This document shows positions 52,394-61,508 of a stretch of DNA of 64,000 nucleotides, piece after piece (the first letter of the stretch is position 1; each line of letters opens with the position of its first letter). The translations under genes were made by a program, and so were the position numbers. The notes under the pieces are model-generated. The model did no database searches and had not been told where the DNA came from. It saw only the letters and a program-made list of their open reading frames with translations. This DNA is from JAZNQL01 sp045531205 (GTDB taxonomy: Bacteria > Bacillota > Clostridia > UMGS1883 > UMGS1540): contig JAZSDN010000052.1 in the NCBI GenBank assembly GCA_045531205.1, forward strand, positions 1-64,000, written 5' to 3'.

Positions 52394-53091
52394 TATTTGC
52401 CAAGATATGCTTTTTTAACTTCTTCGTTTGAAAGAAGTTCTGCTCCTGTTCCTTCAAGCTTAATTTTTCCTGTTTCAAGAACATAGCCTTTGTCGGCTGT
52501 TTTAAGTGCCATATTGGCATTTTGTTCTATAAGAAGAATGGTTACTCCGTTTTTATTGATTTCTTTTATGATGGAGAAAATATCGCGTACAATAAGCGGT
52601 GCAAGACCGAGGGAGGGTTCGTCCATCATCATAAGTTTTGGACGGCTCATCAAAGCTCTTGCAACAGCGAGCATTTGCTGTTCACCACCCGAAAGTGTGC
52701 CTGCCATCTGCCAGGAACGTTCTTTTAAACGGGGGAACAAATCATATACCCACTTTATATCTTCTTCTAAAGAATCTTTTCGAAGATATGCACCGATACG
52801 TATGTTTTCCAAAACTGTGAGGTCGGGAAAGATTCTTCTTCCTTCAGGAACAAGGGTGATTCCGCTTTTTACAACCTTTTCTGCAGAGATGCCTGTTATA
52901 TCTTCTCCGCAAAATTCAATGCTTCCGCTTTTTGGGGTTACCACACCTGCGATAGAACGCAATATAGAGCTTTTGCCAGCACCGTTTGCACCTACCAATG
53001 TTACAATCGAGCCTTCTTCAACCTCAAAAGATACATCACGAACTGCATTTATTCCACCATAAGTTATATTGAGATTTTTAATTTTCAGCAT
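52393..53091 (-). CDS. livF: Branched-chain amino acid ABC transporter ATPase LivF
   Basis: 232 aa. Walker A GANGAGKSS (about 34), signature LSGGEQQMLA (about 134), Walker B LMMMDEPSLGLA (about 154), H-loop IEQN instead of the usual His (a normal trait of LivF). ATP hydrolysis powers uptake with LivG, LivH and LivM. Overlaps livG by 14 bp. GGGGGTGA start. Confidence 0.95.
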   Translation of the reverse strand: MLKIKNLNITYGGINAVRDVSFEVEEGSIVTLVGANGAGKSSILRSIAGVVTPKSGSIEFCGEDITGISAEKVVKSGITLVPEGRRIFPDLTVLENIRIGAYLRKDSLEEDIKWVYDLFPRLKERSWQMAGTLSGGEQQMLAVARALMSRPKLMMMDEPSLGLAPLIVRDIFSIIKEINKNGVTILLIEQNANMALKTADKGYVLETGKIKLEGTGAELLSNEEVKKAYLGK

Positions 53092-53926
53092 CGTCTGTCA
53101 CCCCCAGATATGCCTCGATTACACGAGGATTGTTGCTTACCGATTCGGGCGTACCGTCGGCAATATGCTTACCGAAGTCGATTACATATATACGGTCGGA
53201 AATATCCATAACAAGATTCATGTGATGTTCTATAAGCAAAATTGTAAGATTGAATTCTTTTCTTATTCTTCTTATAAATGCTGTAAGCTCCTCTGTTTCC
53301 TGCGGGTTCATACCTGCGGCAGGTTCGTCAAGTAAAAGGAGTGACGGGTTTGTTGCAAGTGCTCTTGCAATTTCAAGATGCCTTTGCTTTCCGTAAGGAA
53401 GTGATGTTGCAAGCTCGTCTTTTACATCCTCAAGACCTAAAAGATTTAAAAGCTCGTGTGTTTCTTCACGCATTTTCTTTTCTTCTTTGGCATTTGCCCT
53501 GAAGATTGCCGAAAAAACATTGCTTGTTTTTCTTAAATGCTTTGCTACCAAAACATTATCGAATACTGTCATACTTTTAAAAAGTCTTATGTTCTGGAAG
53601 GTTCTTGCCATTCCGAGTTTTGTAATCTGGTCGGGTGTTTTTACTATTGTTTCTTTATATGTACCATTATTTTCCCCTGCGTACATTTTTTTCATTTTTC
53701 CTTTAGGGAAATTTTCGATAATTGTTTCGCCGTTAAAAGAAACACGTCCGTTTGTTGGCTGATAAACACCTGTTATAACATTGAAGGCTGTTGTTTTGCC
53801 CGCACCATTAGGACCGATAAGTGCTACTATTTCGCCATCATTTATTTCCATAGAAAGGTTATTGACTGCTACAACGCCGCCAAACTGCATTGTAACATTT
53901 TCTAAACGAAGAACATTATTCGGCAT
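53078..53926 (-). CDS. livG: Branched-chain amino acid ABC transporter ATPase LivG
   Basis: 282 aa. Walker A GPNGAGKTT (about 38), signature LPYGKQRHLE (about 173) as in LivG, Walker B LLLLDEPAAGMN (about 195), H-loop IEHHM. An insert of about 25 residues after the Walker A region (ENFPKGKMKKMYAG, GTYKETI) lengthens the protein compared with short LivG forms. Overlaps livM by 11 bp. Confidence 0.95.
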   Translation of the reverse strand: MPNNVLRLENVTMQFGGVVAVNNLSMEINDGEIVALIGPNGAGKTTAFNVITGVYQPTNGRVSFNGETIIENFPKGKMKKMYAGENNGTYKETIVKTPDQITKLGMARTFQNIRLFKSMTVFDNVLVAKHLRKTSNVFSAIFRANAKEEKKMREETHELLNLLGLEDVKDELATSLPYGKQRHLEIARALATNPSLLLLDEPAAGMNPQETEELTAFIRRIRKEFNLTILLIEHHMNLVMDISDRIYVIDFGKHIADGTPESVSNNPRVIEAYLGVTDDAEN

Positions 53927-55175
53927 TGCTTTGCACCTTACCTTTCTGTTTTATTTTTCTGTTTTTAATCAAATCTGGTAGTTCTTTCGTACCCATAATA
54001 CCCTTACGGAAGAAGAGTACAACTATCATAATTACTATTGAAAAAACAACCATTCTAAAGCCGTCTTTTAAAAGGGGTACCTGATATGCACCTATTGCCA
54101 TAGGTTCATCAAGGAATCTGAACCACCATTCAGAAGCTGCAATATATAAGAAGCTTCCTATACAAGAGCCCGAAACAGAGCCTATACCGCCTATAACAAC
54201 TATTAAAAGAATTTCGTATGTAAGCACCGATGTGAATGGTTTTGCCTGATATGTTGTTGCAAACATAGCATAAAGTGCTCCGCCTATTCCTGCAAAGAAA
54301 GCAGATATGCAGAAGGAAAGAATCTTATGTTTTGCAAGGTTTATACCCATTGCTTCTGCTGCAATTTCGTCGTCACGGATTGCTTTGAATGAACGTCCGT
54401 AGGTTGAATTTATTAAGAGAACTATAATCACAATACAAATTGTAACTATGATTGCAGGAACAACAGTTGAAAGATAAAGCGAGGTTTGCCCGTTTGAACC
54501 GATTATATTAAATGAATTCAAAGTCGGGAAGCCTTTTATCATATTTGCTCCGTTTGTAAGTTTACCAAGAACAAGTTCTCCTCCGCCCGGCAATGCAATA
54601 ACTTCACACTGGAAGATTGTTCTTATAATTTCAGCAAAGCCAAGGGTTGCAATTGCAAGATAGTCGCTTTTGAGTCTTAACACAGGTAAGCCTATAAAAT
54701 ATGCAAACAATGCCGCTACTATTCCTGCAATAACAAGTGCTACAAGAACGCCTAAAACAAGGCTTAATGCCCCTCCTACCCCGCTGTTACCAAGGAATGA
54801 GCCGAAAAATTCCTGAATAGAAAAGTTAACTACACTTCCTCCATACTTATAAAAAATTCCGTCAGCAGGAACTTTTAATGAAACAGGGGTTGTAAGAATT
54901 GCAAAGGTATACGCGCCAAGAAGCATAAATCCTGCATGGCCAAGTGAAAACAACCCTGTAAATCCGTTTAAAAGGTTTAAGGAAACTGCTATTAAGCAAT
55001 ATACTATAACTTTACGAAGTACCATAAACAGTTTTGATGTTGGTGTGAAAAGTTTTGGTACTCCGGGAAACATCAAATTAAGATTTTCGATAAAAAGCAG
55101 CAATGCCCAAAATGCAAGAATGCATACTATTGCTATAACTGTGCTTTTTACATTTTTCTTTTTGTTAAGATTCAT
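53916..55175 (-). CDS. livM: Branched-chain amino acid ABC transporter permease LivM
   Basis: 419 aa from ATG at 55175, which has GGTGAG 7 bp upstream (an ATG at 55193 overlaps the livH stop and is the alternative). About ten membrane spans; SLGHAGFMLLGAY (first permease motif) and AIRDDEIAAEAMGINLAKHK (the EAA-like cytoplasmic loop) are clear. Longer than average LivM by loop insertions around SVVNFSIQEFFGSFLG. Confidence 0.95.
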   Translation of the reverse strand: MNLNKKKNVKSTVIAIVCILAFWALLLFIENLNLMFPGVPKLFTPTSKLFMVLRKVIVYCLIAVSLNLLNGFTGLFSLGHAGFMLLGAYTFAILTTPVSLKVPADGIFYKYGGSVVNFSIQEFFGSFLGNSGVGGALSLVLGVLVALVIAGIVAALFAYFIGLPVLRLKSDYLAIATLGFAEIIRTIFQCEVIALPGGGELVLGKLTNGANMIKGFPTLNSFNIIGSNGQTSLYLSTVVPAIIVTICIVIIVLLINSTYGRSFKAIRDDEIAAEAMGINLAKHKILSFCISAFFAGIGGALYAMFATTYQAKPFTSVLTYEILLIVVIGGIGSVSGSCIGSFLYIAASEWWFRFLDEPMAIGAYQVPLLKDGFRMVVFSIVIMIVVLFFRKGIMGTKELPDLIKNRKIKQKGKVQSNAE

Positions 55176-55192
55176 TTTAAAGCTCACCCCCA

Positions 55193-56068
55193 TCAGACTT
55201 TATCAACAGTCTTTTCACCAAATATGCCGGTAGGTCTGAAAATAAGAACTACTACGAGTACGGCAAAGGTAAAAGCATCTGAAAATACAGAGTATGGTGT
55301 AGCTTTAATAAGATTTTCGCAAACACCTATAATAAATGCACCTATAACTGCTCCGGGTATAGAACCTATTCCCCCGAAAACAGCCGCTACAAAGGCTTTA
55401 AGTCCGGGAAGTGCTCCCGAAACTGCAACTATTTTTGAATAGTTTGAAAAATAAAGTATTGAACCTATTGCCGCAAGGGCTGAACCTATAACAAAGGTTA
55501 CCGAAATAACATTGTTTATTTTTATGCCCATAAGACGGCTTGTTTCAAAGTCTTTTGATACAGCACGCATTGCCATCCCGATTTTTGTGTGATTAATAAG
55601 GAACGAAAGCAACAAAACCAATATAATTACCATTGGAAGGGTAATTATTGTTGCTACTGTCTGCTTTGTTCCGAAAATGGAAACTGTTTGTGCTAAAAAT
55701 GGTATTGTGGGATATGTCATAGGCTGTCCGCCTGTAAGGTATGTAATAACGTTTTGCAAAAGATAGCTGACACCTATTGCAGATATCATAACACTCATAC
55801 GGGGAGCCTTGCGCAACGGCAGATATGCGGCACGCTCAATACAGAATCCCAGAATAATTGTAATTATAATCGTCAAGGGTATAACAACCGCCAGCGGCAT
55901 AGTAGCAGAGAACCAGATAAGCATCATACCTGCTACCATAAACACATCGCCGTGAGCAAAGTTTATAAGACGCAAGATTCCGTATACCATGGTATATCCG
56001 ATAGCAATAAGAGCATATTGTCCGCCGACAGATATTCCTGTCAGCAAAGTTGTGATCAAGGACTGCAC
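55193..56068 (-). CDS. livH: Branched-chain amino acid ABC transporter permease LivH
   Basis: 291 aa from GTG at 56068 (AGAGAGG upstream). About eight membrane spans with GYTMVYGILRLINFAHGDVFM (shortened: INFAHGD) and the loop AVSKDFETSRLMGIKINNV; FGGIGSIPGAVIGA near the end. Follows livK after a stable hairpin. Confidence 0.95.
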   Translation of the reverse strand: MQSLITTLLTGISVGGQYALIAIGYTMVYGILRLINFAHGDVFMVAGMMLIWFSATMPLAVVIPLTIIITIILGFCIERAAYLPLRKAPRMSVMISAIGVSYLLQNVITYLTGGQPMTYPTIPFLAQTVSIFGTKQTVATIITLPMVIILVLLLSFLINHTKIGMAMRAVSKDFETSRLMGIKINNVISVTFVIGSALAAIGSILYFSNYSKIVAVSGALPGLKAFVAAVFGGIGSIPGAVIGAFIIGVCENLIKATPYSVFSDAFTFAVLVVVLIFRPTGIFGEKTVDKV

Positions 56069-56150
56069 CTGTATTACCTCTCTTTCAAAAAATAGAAAAT
56101 TTCTTTGCTGTACCGAAATGTTTTTTCGGCATAGTAAAGAAAATCATAAG

Positions 56151-56179
56151 TGCTTGGCAGGGATTTCCCCTGCCAAGCA
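56151..56179 (-). other. Intercistronic stem-loop between livK and livH
   Basis: TGCTTGGCAGGG pairs perfectly (12 bp) with its complement, 5-nt loop, no T-run. Placed 20 bp after livK, it probably protects the livK mRNA 3' end, giving more binding protein than permease. Confidence 0.75.
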
Positions 56180-56199
56180 TTCGATTAATTTAAGTTAAA

Positions 56200-57381
56200 T
56201 TACTGTGCTTTCTGTACAGTTTCAAGCAACCATGAGCCGTTTGCTGTATCAACTGTTTTGATGTAAGCTGTATCACGGATAGCATCGCCTATGGAGTCAA
56301 ATGCGATTTCGCCAGATACACCTGTGTATTTTACATTGGGAAGTGCAGCTTTAACTGCAGCTTTATCAGGTGAGCCTGCTGCTTTTATAGCTTCAAGTGC
56401 TACATAGTAAGCATCGTAACCCATTGCTGTTACAGCCGAAATTGTATCGTCGCCGCCGTTAGCTGTTTTTGCATCAGCATTTGTATTAATGTAATTTTTG
56501 ATACCTTCGTCAAATTCAGGTGAACCGCCTTCCTGATAGAAGGTTGAAACATAAAGTTTTGTATCTGTTCCTTTTGCAGCTTCTAAAACCTTGTTATCGT
56601 CAAGTGTGTCGGAACCAAGGATAGGAAGACCAATTTCAAGTCTTGCTGCCTGTGAAACTATCTGTGTAGCGTAAGCAATTGAAACAGGTGTGAATATTAC
56701 ATCACAGCCTTCAGCTTTTGCTGTGTTGAGGTACTGTGTGAAGTCAGCTGTGTTTGTGGGGAAGTCTGCTTTTACAACTTTTCCGCCTGCAGCTGTGAAT
56801 GTCTGTTCAAAGAATGTGAGAAGGCCCTGGTCGTATTCGTTACCAAGTTCGCCAAGAAGGAATGCTTTCTTTGCACCAAACTTTTCAATAGCAAAGTTTG
56901 CTAATACTGAACCCTGGAAGGGATCAAGGAAACAAATTCTGTAATAGTGTTCATTACCCTTTGTAACGTTGGGGTTTGTGCAGGTAATACCCATTGCTGC
57001 AAGACCTGCCTGATTGAAGGTATCGCTTGCTGCCATTGAAACGCCCGAGCCGTATGAACCGAGAACGATTGATACGTCTTTATCAACCAATGTTGCTGCA
57101 GCTGAAGGAGCTTTATCGGTTGTGGAACCGTTATCAGAGTATACAACTTCTATTTTATATTCAACGCCGTTGAGTGTGATTGTAGGTGTTGTTGCATTTG
57201 CATACTGCACGCCTAAAAGTTCCTTTTTACCGCCCGATGCTGAGTCACCTGTTAAGGGTTCAAAAACACCGATTCTGATAACATTTCCGTCGTTTGATGA
57301 ATTGTTTGCAGCAGGTGAACAGCCTGCAAACATTACGCTTACAAGAGTAAGTGACAAAACGATAGCCAATAACTTTTTCAT
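56200..57381 (-). CDS. livK: Branched-chain amino acid-binding lipoprotein LivK/J
   Basis: 393 aa. Lipoprotein signal (MKKLLAIVLSLTLVSVMFAGC, Cys near 21), then two periplasmic-binding-protein lobes: RIGVFEPLTGDSASGG at the start, SYGSGVSMAASDTFNQAG and the hinge segments as in the Leu/Ile/Val-binding family. Captures the amino acid at the membrane surface. First gene of the liv operon with its own promoter. Confidence 0.95.
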   Translation of the reverse strand: MKKLLAIVLSLTLVSVMFAGCSPAANNSSNDGNVIRIGVFEPLTGDSASGGKKELLGVQYANATTPTITLNGVEYKIEVVYSDNGSTTDKAPSAAATLVDKDVSIVLGSYGSGVSMAASDTFNQAGLAAMGITCTNPNVTKGNEHYYRICFLDPFQGSVLANFAIEKFGAKKAFLLGELGNEYDQGLLTFFEQTFTAAGGKVVKADFPTNTADFTQYLNTAKAEGCDVIFTPVSIAYATQIVSQAARLEIGLPILGSDTLDDNKVLEAAKGTDTKLYVSTFYQEGGSPEFDEGIKNYINTNADAKTANGGDDTISAVTAMGYDAYYVALEAIKAAGSPDKAAVKAALPNVKYTGVSGEIAFDSIGDAIRDTAYIKTVDTANGSWLLETVQKAQ

Positions 57382-57455
57382 TTTTATTTCCCTTTCTTAA
57401 ATAAAAAATATATTTACTTTAAAAATTCAAAAATAAATCTTTAAAGTATGTTGCC

Positions 57456-57484
57456 ATTATATCACAAACTTGTCAAAATTTCAA
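57456..57484 (-). promoter_or_regulatory. Promoter of the liv operon
   Basis: TTGAAA (57484-57479), 17 bp, TATAAT (57461-57456), about 75 bp before livK. Confidence 0.7.
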
Positions 57485-57544
57485 CTCTCTGTTGTTAGAT
57501 GATTTGTAAAATTTTCTAACGGTTTTTACTGCAAATTACACAAA

Positions 57545-57573
57545 AAAACACTGCCGTTTTTCGGCAGTGTTTT
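57545..57573. terminator. Terminator after secF
   Basis: AAAACACTGCCG / CGGCAGTGTTTT 12-bp perfect stem, TTTTT loop. Confidence 0.92.
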
Positions 57574-57585
57574 AATTTTAAAAAA

Positions 57586-58452
57586 TTATGCGTTATCTTT
57601 TTTCGCCCATTTTCTGAACTGAACCCAAATAGGTGTTGCAATACACATTGATGAGTAGGTACCGATTATAATACCTATGATAATGGGAAGAGCAAATTCT
57701 CTTATTGAAGTTACACCAAGAACATAAAGTGTTGTAATCGTAAAGAGTGTTGTAAGTGATGTATTTAATGTTCTTGTAAGAGACTGATTTAAGCTTTCGT
57801 TTGCAACTTCTCCAAACGCACCCTTATTGTGCTTTGCATTTTCACGGATTCTGTCAAAAATAACTATGGTATCGTTGATAGAATAACCAACTATTGTTAA
57901 AATAGCAGCTATAAAGGTTGTATTAATTGAAATCTGGAATATTGCATATACTGCAAGTAAAACTGCTACGTTATGCACAAGACCTAATGTTGCAGCCAAA
58001 CCTGAACGGAATGTAAATCTTATTGTGATATATATAAGCATAAAGAGTACCGCAAGACCTATTGCCTTTAATGCATTTGTTAAAAGCTTTAAGCTTGCAC
58101 TTGCACTGATGTTTGTTACATCCTGCAATGCATCCTGTGTAAGACCGTATTCTTCTTTGATTGCTTCTACAACCTTGTCACGGGTTTCGGTATCGATTTC
58201 GCTTGTTATGATATATGCTACTGTTTCATCTATAGTCTGAACTGTACAATCCGTTCCAATAGTGTCATCTACAAGCTTTTTAATATCTTCCTCAACAAAA
58301 GCTTTGCCCATATTTATGCTCATTGAAGTACCGCCTGTAAAATCAAGGCCAAAGTTTAATCCACCAAAAATAAAGTAGAATATTAAACCTAAAAGTATTA
58401 TTGCTCCGGAAATTATAAAGAAGATGTTCTTCTTACCAATAAAGTTTATCAT
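57586..58452 (-). CDS. secF: Protein translocase subunit SecF
   Basis: 288 aa, six membrane spans. GLNFGLDFTGGTSM (about 35) is the SecF signature after the first span; GYSINDTIVIFDRIREN (about 190) is the span-4 motif. Uses the proton gradient with SecD to pull exported proteins. Overlaps secD by 4 bp. Confidence 0.96.
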   Translation of the reverse strand: MINFIGKKNIFFIISGAIILLGLIFYFIFGGLNFGLDFTGGTSMSINMGKAFVEEDIKKLVDDTIGTDCTVQTIDETVAYIITSEIDTETRDKVVEAIKEEYGLTQDALQDVTNISASASLKLLTNALKAIGLAVLFMLIYITIRFTFRSGLAATLGLVHNVAVLLAVYAIFQISINTTFIAAILTIVGYSINDTIVIFDRIRENAKHNKGAFGEVANESLNQSLTRTLNTSLTTLFTITTLYVLGVTSIREFALPIIIGIIIGTYSSMCIATPIWVQFRKWAKKDNA

Positions 58453-59783
58453 TCCGACACCTCCTCTTTAGTTTCGAGCTTTACACCAAAATATTTGGGG
58501 TCTTTAACACCAAGGTTTACAAGTATATTAAGGTATAAGTGCGATACAAATACTGCTGTTAACATACTTAAAATAACGCCTATTGCAAGTGTTAAAGCAA
58601 AGCCTTTAATGGAAGCTGTACCAAACTGATATAAAACTATTGCTGCAATAATTGTGGTAATGTTACCATCAAGTACTGCGCTTAATGCTCTCTTAAAGCC
58701 TGCTGCTACAGCTGTTTTTGCTGTTTTGCCTACTTTGAGTTCTTCTTTAATTCTTTCGAATATAATTACGTTTGCGTCAACCGCCATACCGATTGAAAGA
58801 ATTATACCTGCGATACCGGGTAAGGTAAGTGTCATTGTGCTCCACTCTGTGGGCAAGAAGTAGCCTGCTACTACAAGTGCTACAAGTGCTATATAGCCTA
58901 CCAAAGCAAGGTCAGCCATAAGACCTAATGCACGGTAGAACACAACCATAAAGAGCATAACTATTATTATACCGATTAAAGCTGCTACAAGGCTTGTTGA
59001 AAGTGCCTTTTCACCTAATGTAGGACCTACGCTGCGAAGCTCGGATTCTACAAGGCTGAAAGGCAGGTTACCGCTTTGAATCTGGTTTGCTAAAGCCTTT
59101 GCCTGCTTTTCGGTGAAGCTTCCTGTAATAACACAGGTGGGGCTATCAATTGTTTCGTTTACATAGGGGCTTGAAATTATTTCATCATCAAGCTTTATTG
59201 AAATATAGTTTTTCTGTTCGCCTGATCTCTGGATAGCTTTTGCTGTTGCATCTTTAAACTTTGCTTGTCCGTCTGTTGAAAGGGAAAGCTGAACGTAATG
59301 TTCGTTATTTCCGTTTTCCTGTGTCTGTCCGTAAACATAGGTAGCTGTTTTTACATCACTGCTGCCTAATACTTCGTTTCCGTCAGCATCTGTAAAAGAA
59401 AGCTTTGCTGTTGCGCCGAGAATCTGTACAGCTTCTTCAGGGTCTGAAATATTAGGAATGGAAATTCTTACTGTTTTATTTCCTTCAAGTGCAACTTCTG
59501 CATCATAGTAACCCATACTGTCAAGACGGCTTCTCATTACTTCCTGTACAGAATCCATCTCTGTTTGTGTAGGATTATCCACGCTTGCATCAAATGCAAT
59601 TATTGAACCGCCTACAAGGTCGAGTCCTTTTGTTATACCGTACTCACTGTCAAGCACACTGGGGAAATAATATGATTCTCCCGAAATGGGCATTGTGATG
59701 GTAAAACCGCAAACTGCAGTAAACACAAGTGCCGCTGTTACAAGTATGCAGACAATAAGACCGATAAGGCTTTTAACTTTCAT
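58449..59783 (-). CDS. secD: Protein translocase subunit SecD
   Basis: 444 aa from ATG at 59783 with AAGGAGG; an earlier start at 59810 has no ribosome binding site. First span, then the P1 domain (ITKGLDLVGGS at 57; AVQILGATAKLSF), then five spans with GMAVDANVIIFERIKEEL (about 340). Shorter than E. coli SecD (615 aa), normal for clostridia. Confidence 0.96.
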   Translation of the reverse strand: MKVKSLIGLIVCILVTAALVFTAVCGFTITMPISGESYYFPSVLDSEYGITKGLDLVGGSIIAFDASVDNPTQTEMDSVQEVMRSRLDSMGYYDAEVALEGNKTVRISIPNISDPEEAVQILGATAKLSFTDADGNEVLGSSDVKTATYVYGQTQENGNNEHYVQLSLSTDGQAKFKDATAKAIQRSGEQKNYISIKLDDEIISSPYVNETIDSPTCVITGSFTEKQAKALANQIQSGNLPFSLVESELRSVGPTLGEKALSTSLVAALIGIIIVMLFMVVFYRALGLMADLALVGYIALVALVVAGYFLPTEWSTMTLTLPGIAGIILSIGMAVDANVIIFERIKEELKVGKTAKTAVAAGFKRALSAVLDGNITTIIAAIVLYQFGTASIKGFALTLAIGVILSMLTAVFVSHLYLNILVNLGVKDPKYFGVKLETKEEVSE

Positions 59784-59927
59784 TAGTCTTTTCCTCCTTA
59801 GTCTTTGCATGTTTAGAAATAATTATATAACTTTATCGACTTATAGTCAATAGTTTTTTGGTTATTTTTTGTAAATCTGCAAAAGAAAACATACAAAAAC
59901 CAGGCTTTAAATATTCTTTTTGCAGAT

Positions 59928-60335
59928 TTATTTTTTATTTTTTCTTTTTAAATTCACTCCCAATATACCGCCAAACATTCCTGACAGTATGCAGGCAAAC
60001 ATATTTTTAAAATTGGCACCGCCAAAAAAAGTATTCTCAAAAGCGAGTTCTGCTATACAAAACATAAGAAAAATATATGTAATTGCTGTAAGCAAGCCTA
60101 AAAGCCAGCCTTTACTTCTTATTTTTCCCGCTCCTGTCATTGCCGCAAAAAATACTGAAATATATGTTTCTGCTTTTACACAAATTCCCGTTACAGATTC
60201 ATCTACAGGACCGTATGTAACCAAAAGAGCTAAAAGCAAAAGTGCTGCGGCAGTTAAAATCATTGAAACTACAACCGCTTTAACCGTTATTAAAAAAATG
60301 CTTATAAAAGTGTTGTTTGTATTTTCGTACTGCAT
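59928..60335 (-). CDS. TIGR04086-family membrane protein
   Basis: 135 aa with four membrane spans; GAGKIRSKGWLLGLLTA in the central loop is typical of TIGR04086, a family of unknown function found beside the Sec genes in clostridia. Its ribosome binding site AAAGGGGA lies in the 3' arm of a terminator hairpin. Placed between yajC and secD. Confidence 0.78.
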   Translation of the reverse strand: MQYENTNNTFISIFLITVKAVVVSMILTAAALLLLALLVTYGPVDESVTGICVKAETYISVFFAAMTGAGKIRSKGWLLGLLTAITYIFLMFCIAELAFENTFFGGANFKNMFACILSGMFGGILGVNLKRKNKK

Positions 60336-60376
60336 AAAAAATCCCCTTTCATACTACATAGTATTCAAGGGGATTT
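60336..60376 (-). terminator. Terminator after yajC that contains the next gene's ribosome binding site
   Basis: AAATCCCCTT / AAGGGGATTT plus ATACT / AGTAT inner stem, then T6, ending just before the ATG of the TIGR04086 gene (60335). AAAGGGGA in the 3' arm is the only Shine-Dalgarno for that gene, so folding could stop both transcription and translation. Confidence 0.8.
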
Positions 60377-60380
60377 AGCT

Positions 60381-60662
60381 TTATTCGTCGTCTTTAACTG
60401 TAAGGCATTCTTTAACTGCCCATCTGGATATTTTTAAGCTTGAACGGTTATTTAATGCACCTGTGTCGATTTCAAGAATTTCGTCTTTTACGGCTGTAAT
60501 TTTTCCGTGAATTCCGCCGATTGTAACAATCTTGTCGCCAACCTTTAATGCATCAATCATTGCTTTCATTTCTTTTTCGCGTTTTTTCTGCGGGCGAATG
60601 AGAAAGAAATAAAAAATAACCAGCATTAAAACCATCATTACAATTCCTGAATATTGTTCCAT
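60381..60662 (-). CDS. yajC: Preprotein translocase subunit YajC
   Basis: 93 aa from ATG at 60662 (GGAGGAG 7 bp upstream). One N-terminal membrane span, then RPQKKREKEMKAMIDALKVGDKIVTIGGIHG, shortened here to RPQKKREKEM, the YajC signature, and a small beta-domain. Part of the SecDF-YajC complex. Confidence 0.95.
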   Translation of the reverse strand: MEQYSGIVMMVLMLVIFYFFLIRPQKKREKEMKAMIDALKVGDKIVTIGGIHGKITAVKDEILEIDTGALNNRSSLKISRWAVKECLTVKDDE

Positions 60663-60728
60663 AATTTTCTCCTCCAATAGAAATTTTAATATATTATACT
60701 ATTGTTTTGAAAATTTTGCAAGCTATTT

Positions 60729-60923
60729 TTATTTTTTCCAGATTTTTTCGTCTTTAGTTATATCAGTTACAGGAATATCGTATATATCCGACAGTGAATC
60801 ACTTTCATCTTCGTTTTGTGCAGGGGTCATCATAAGTCCCGTACATTCATTTGCCGACGCAACATTTGTTGAACCCGAAAAAAAGGTTTCTTCTTCTATA
60901 TTATAAGGTTTTTGTTTTTTCAT
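60729..60923 (-). CDS. Small conserved-looking protein of unknown function
   Basis: 64 aa from ATG at 60923 with GGGAGG upstream; an earlier in-frame codon at 60953 has no such site. Acidic; no signal or membrane span. The segment FFSGSTNVASANECTGLMMTP, shortened here to ANECTGLMMTP, and the acidic SDIYDIPVTD tail look constrained. One Cys only. It occupies the place where many clostridia carry the SCIFF peptide gene and its radical SAM maturase. I do not recognise a family. Confidence 0.65.
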   Translation of the reverse strand: MKKQKPYNIEEETFFSGSTNVASANECTGLMMTPAQNEDESDSLSDIYDIPVTDITKDEKIWKK

Positions 60924-60968
60924 AAAAAATACCTCCCGTATTATTATATGCACGGAAGGCTTTTTTAT

Positions 60969-61505
60969 TTATTGCATAGTATAATGAGTTCTTTCTCCGC
61001 CAATATACTTTGGACGGGTTTTTGCAAAATTTACACTTGCATTTCCTATTTTATTGTTATTAAGACGAAGCGGGACTGCAACGTGGCGAAGGTGCATACC
61101 TATCATAGTATTCCCCACATCCATGCCTGCGTCTGCTTTTACAAATTCTACCGAAACAGGTTCTTTCATTTTACGCCATGCAGCGGTTGCTGCACTTCCG
61201 CCTGCTTTTGGTGCGGGAACTGCACAAACTATTTCAAGATTATATTTTATTGCAGCTTCTTTTTCTATTACAACGGCTCTGTTTAAATGCTCGCAACAGC
61301 CTACTGCAAGATATATCCCTGTATTTTCAAGTGCTTCCAAAATTCCGTCAATTATTTGTTCGCCTGTTTCATATACGCTGCCTTTACCTATTTTTTCACC
61401 CATAACTTCACTTGTGCTGCAGCCAAGTATAACTATTTGTCCTTTTTTTACTTCTGCTTCCTTTATAAGCTCCTGCATTGCAGATTTTGCCTGTTCTTTA
61501 AACAT
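60969..61505 (-). CDS. TIGR01440/UPF0340 (YwlG-like) protein
   Basis: 178 aa. LGCSTSEVMGEKIG (about 28), CCEHLNRA (about 70), VPAPKAGGSAATAAW (about 92), DAGMDVGNTMIGMH (about 123) and PKYIGGERTHY are the conserved blocks of the family, which has no known function. It starts 3 bp after trmD ends with AAGGAAG inside trmD, a place where rplS would be expected. Confidence 0.88.
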   Translation of the reverse strand: MFKEQAKSAMQELIKEAEVKKGQIVILGCSTSEVMGEKIGKGSVYETGEQIIDGILEALENTGIYLAVGCCEHLNRAVVIEKEAAIKYNLEIVCAVPAPKAGGSAATAAWRKMKEPVSVEFVKADAGMDVGNTMIGMHLRHVAVPLRLNNNKIGNASVNFAKTRPKYIGGERTHYTMQ

Positions 61506-61508
61506 AAC

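Noticed and set aside
52490..53062. Plus-strand reading frame of 190 codons opposite livF
   Set aside because: Mirror of the livF codon pattern with no ribosome binding site; product has no recognisable domain.
60729..60923. SCIFF peptide precursor
   Set aside because: One Cys instead of six and no radical SAM maturase beside it.
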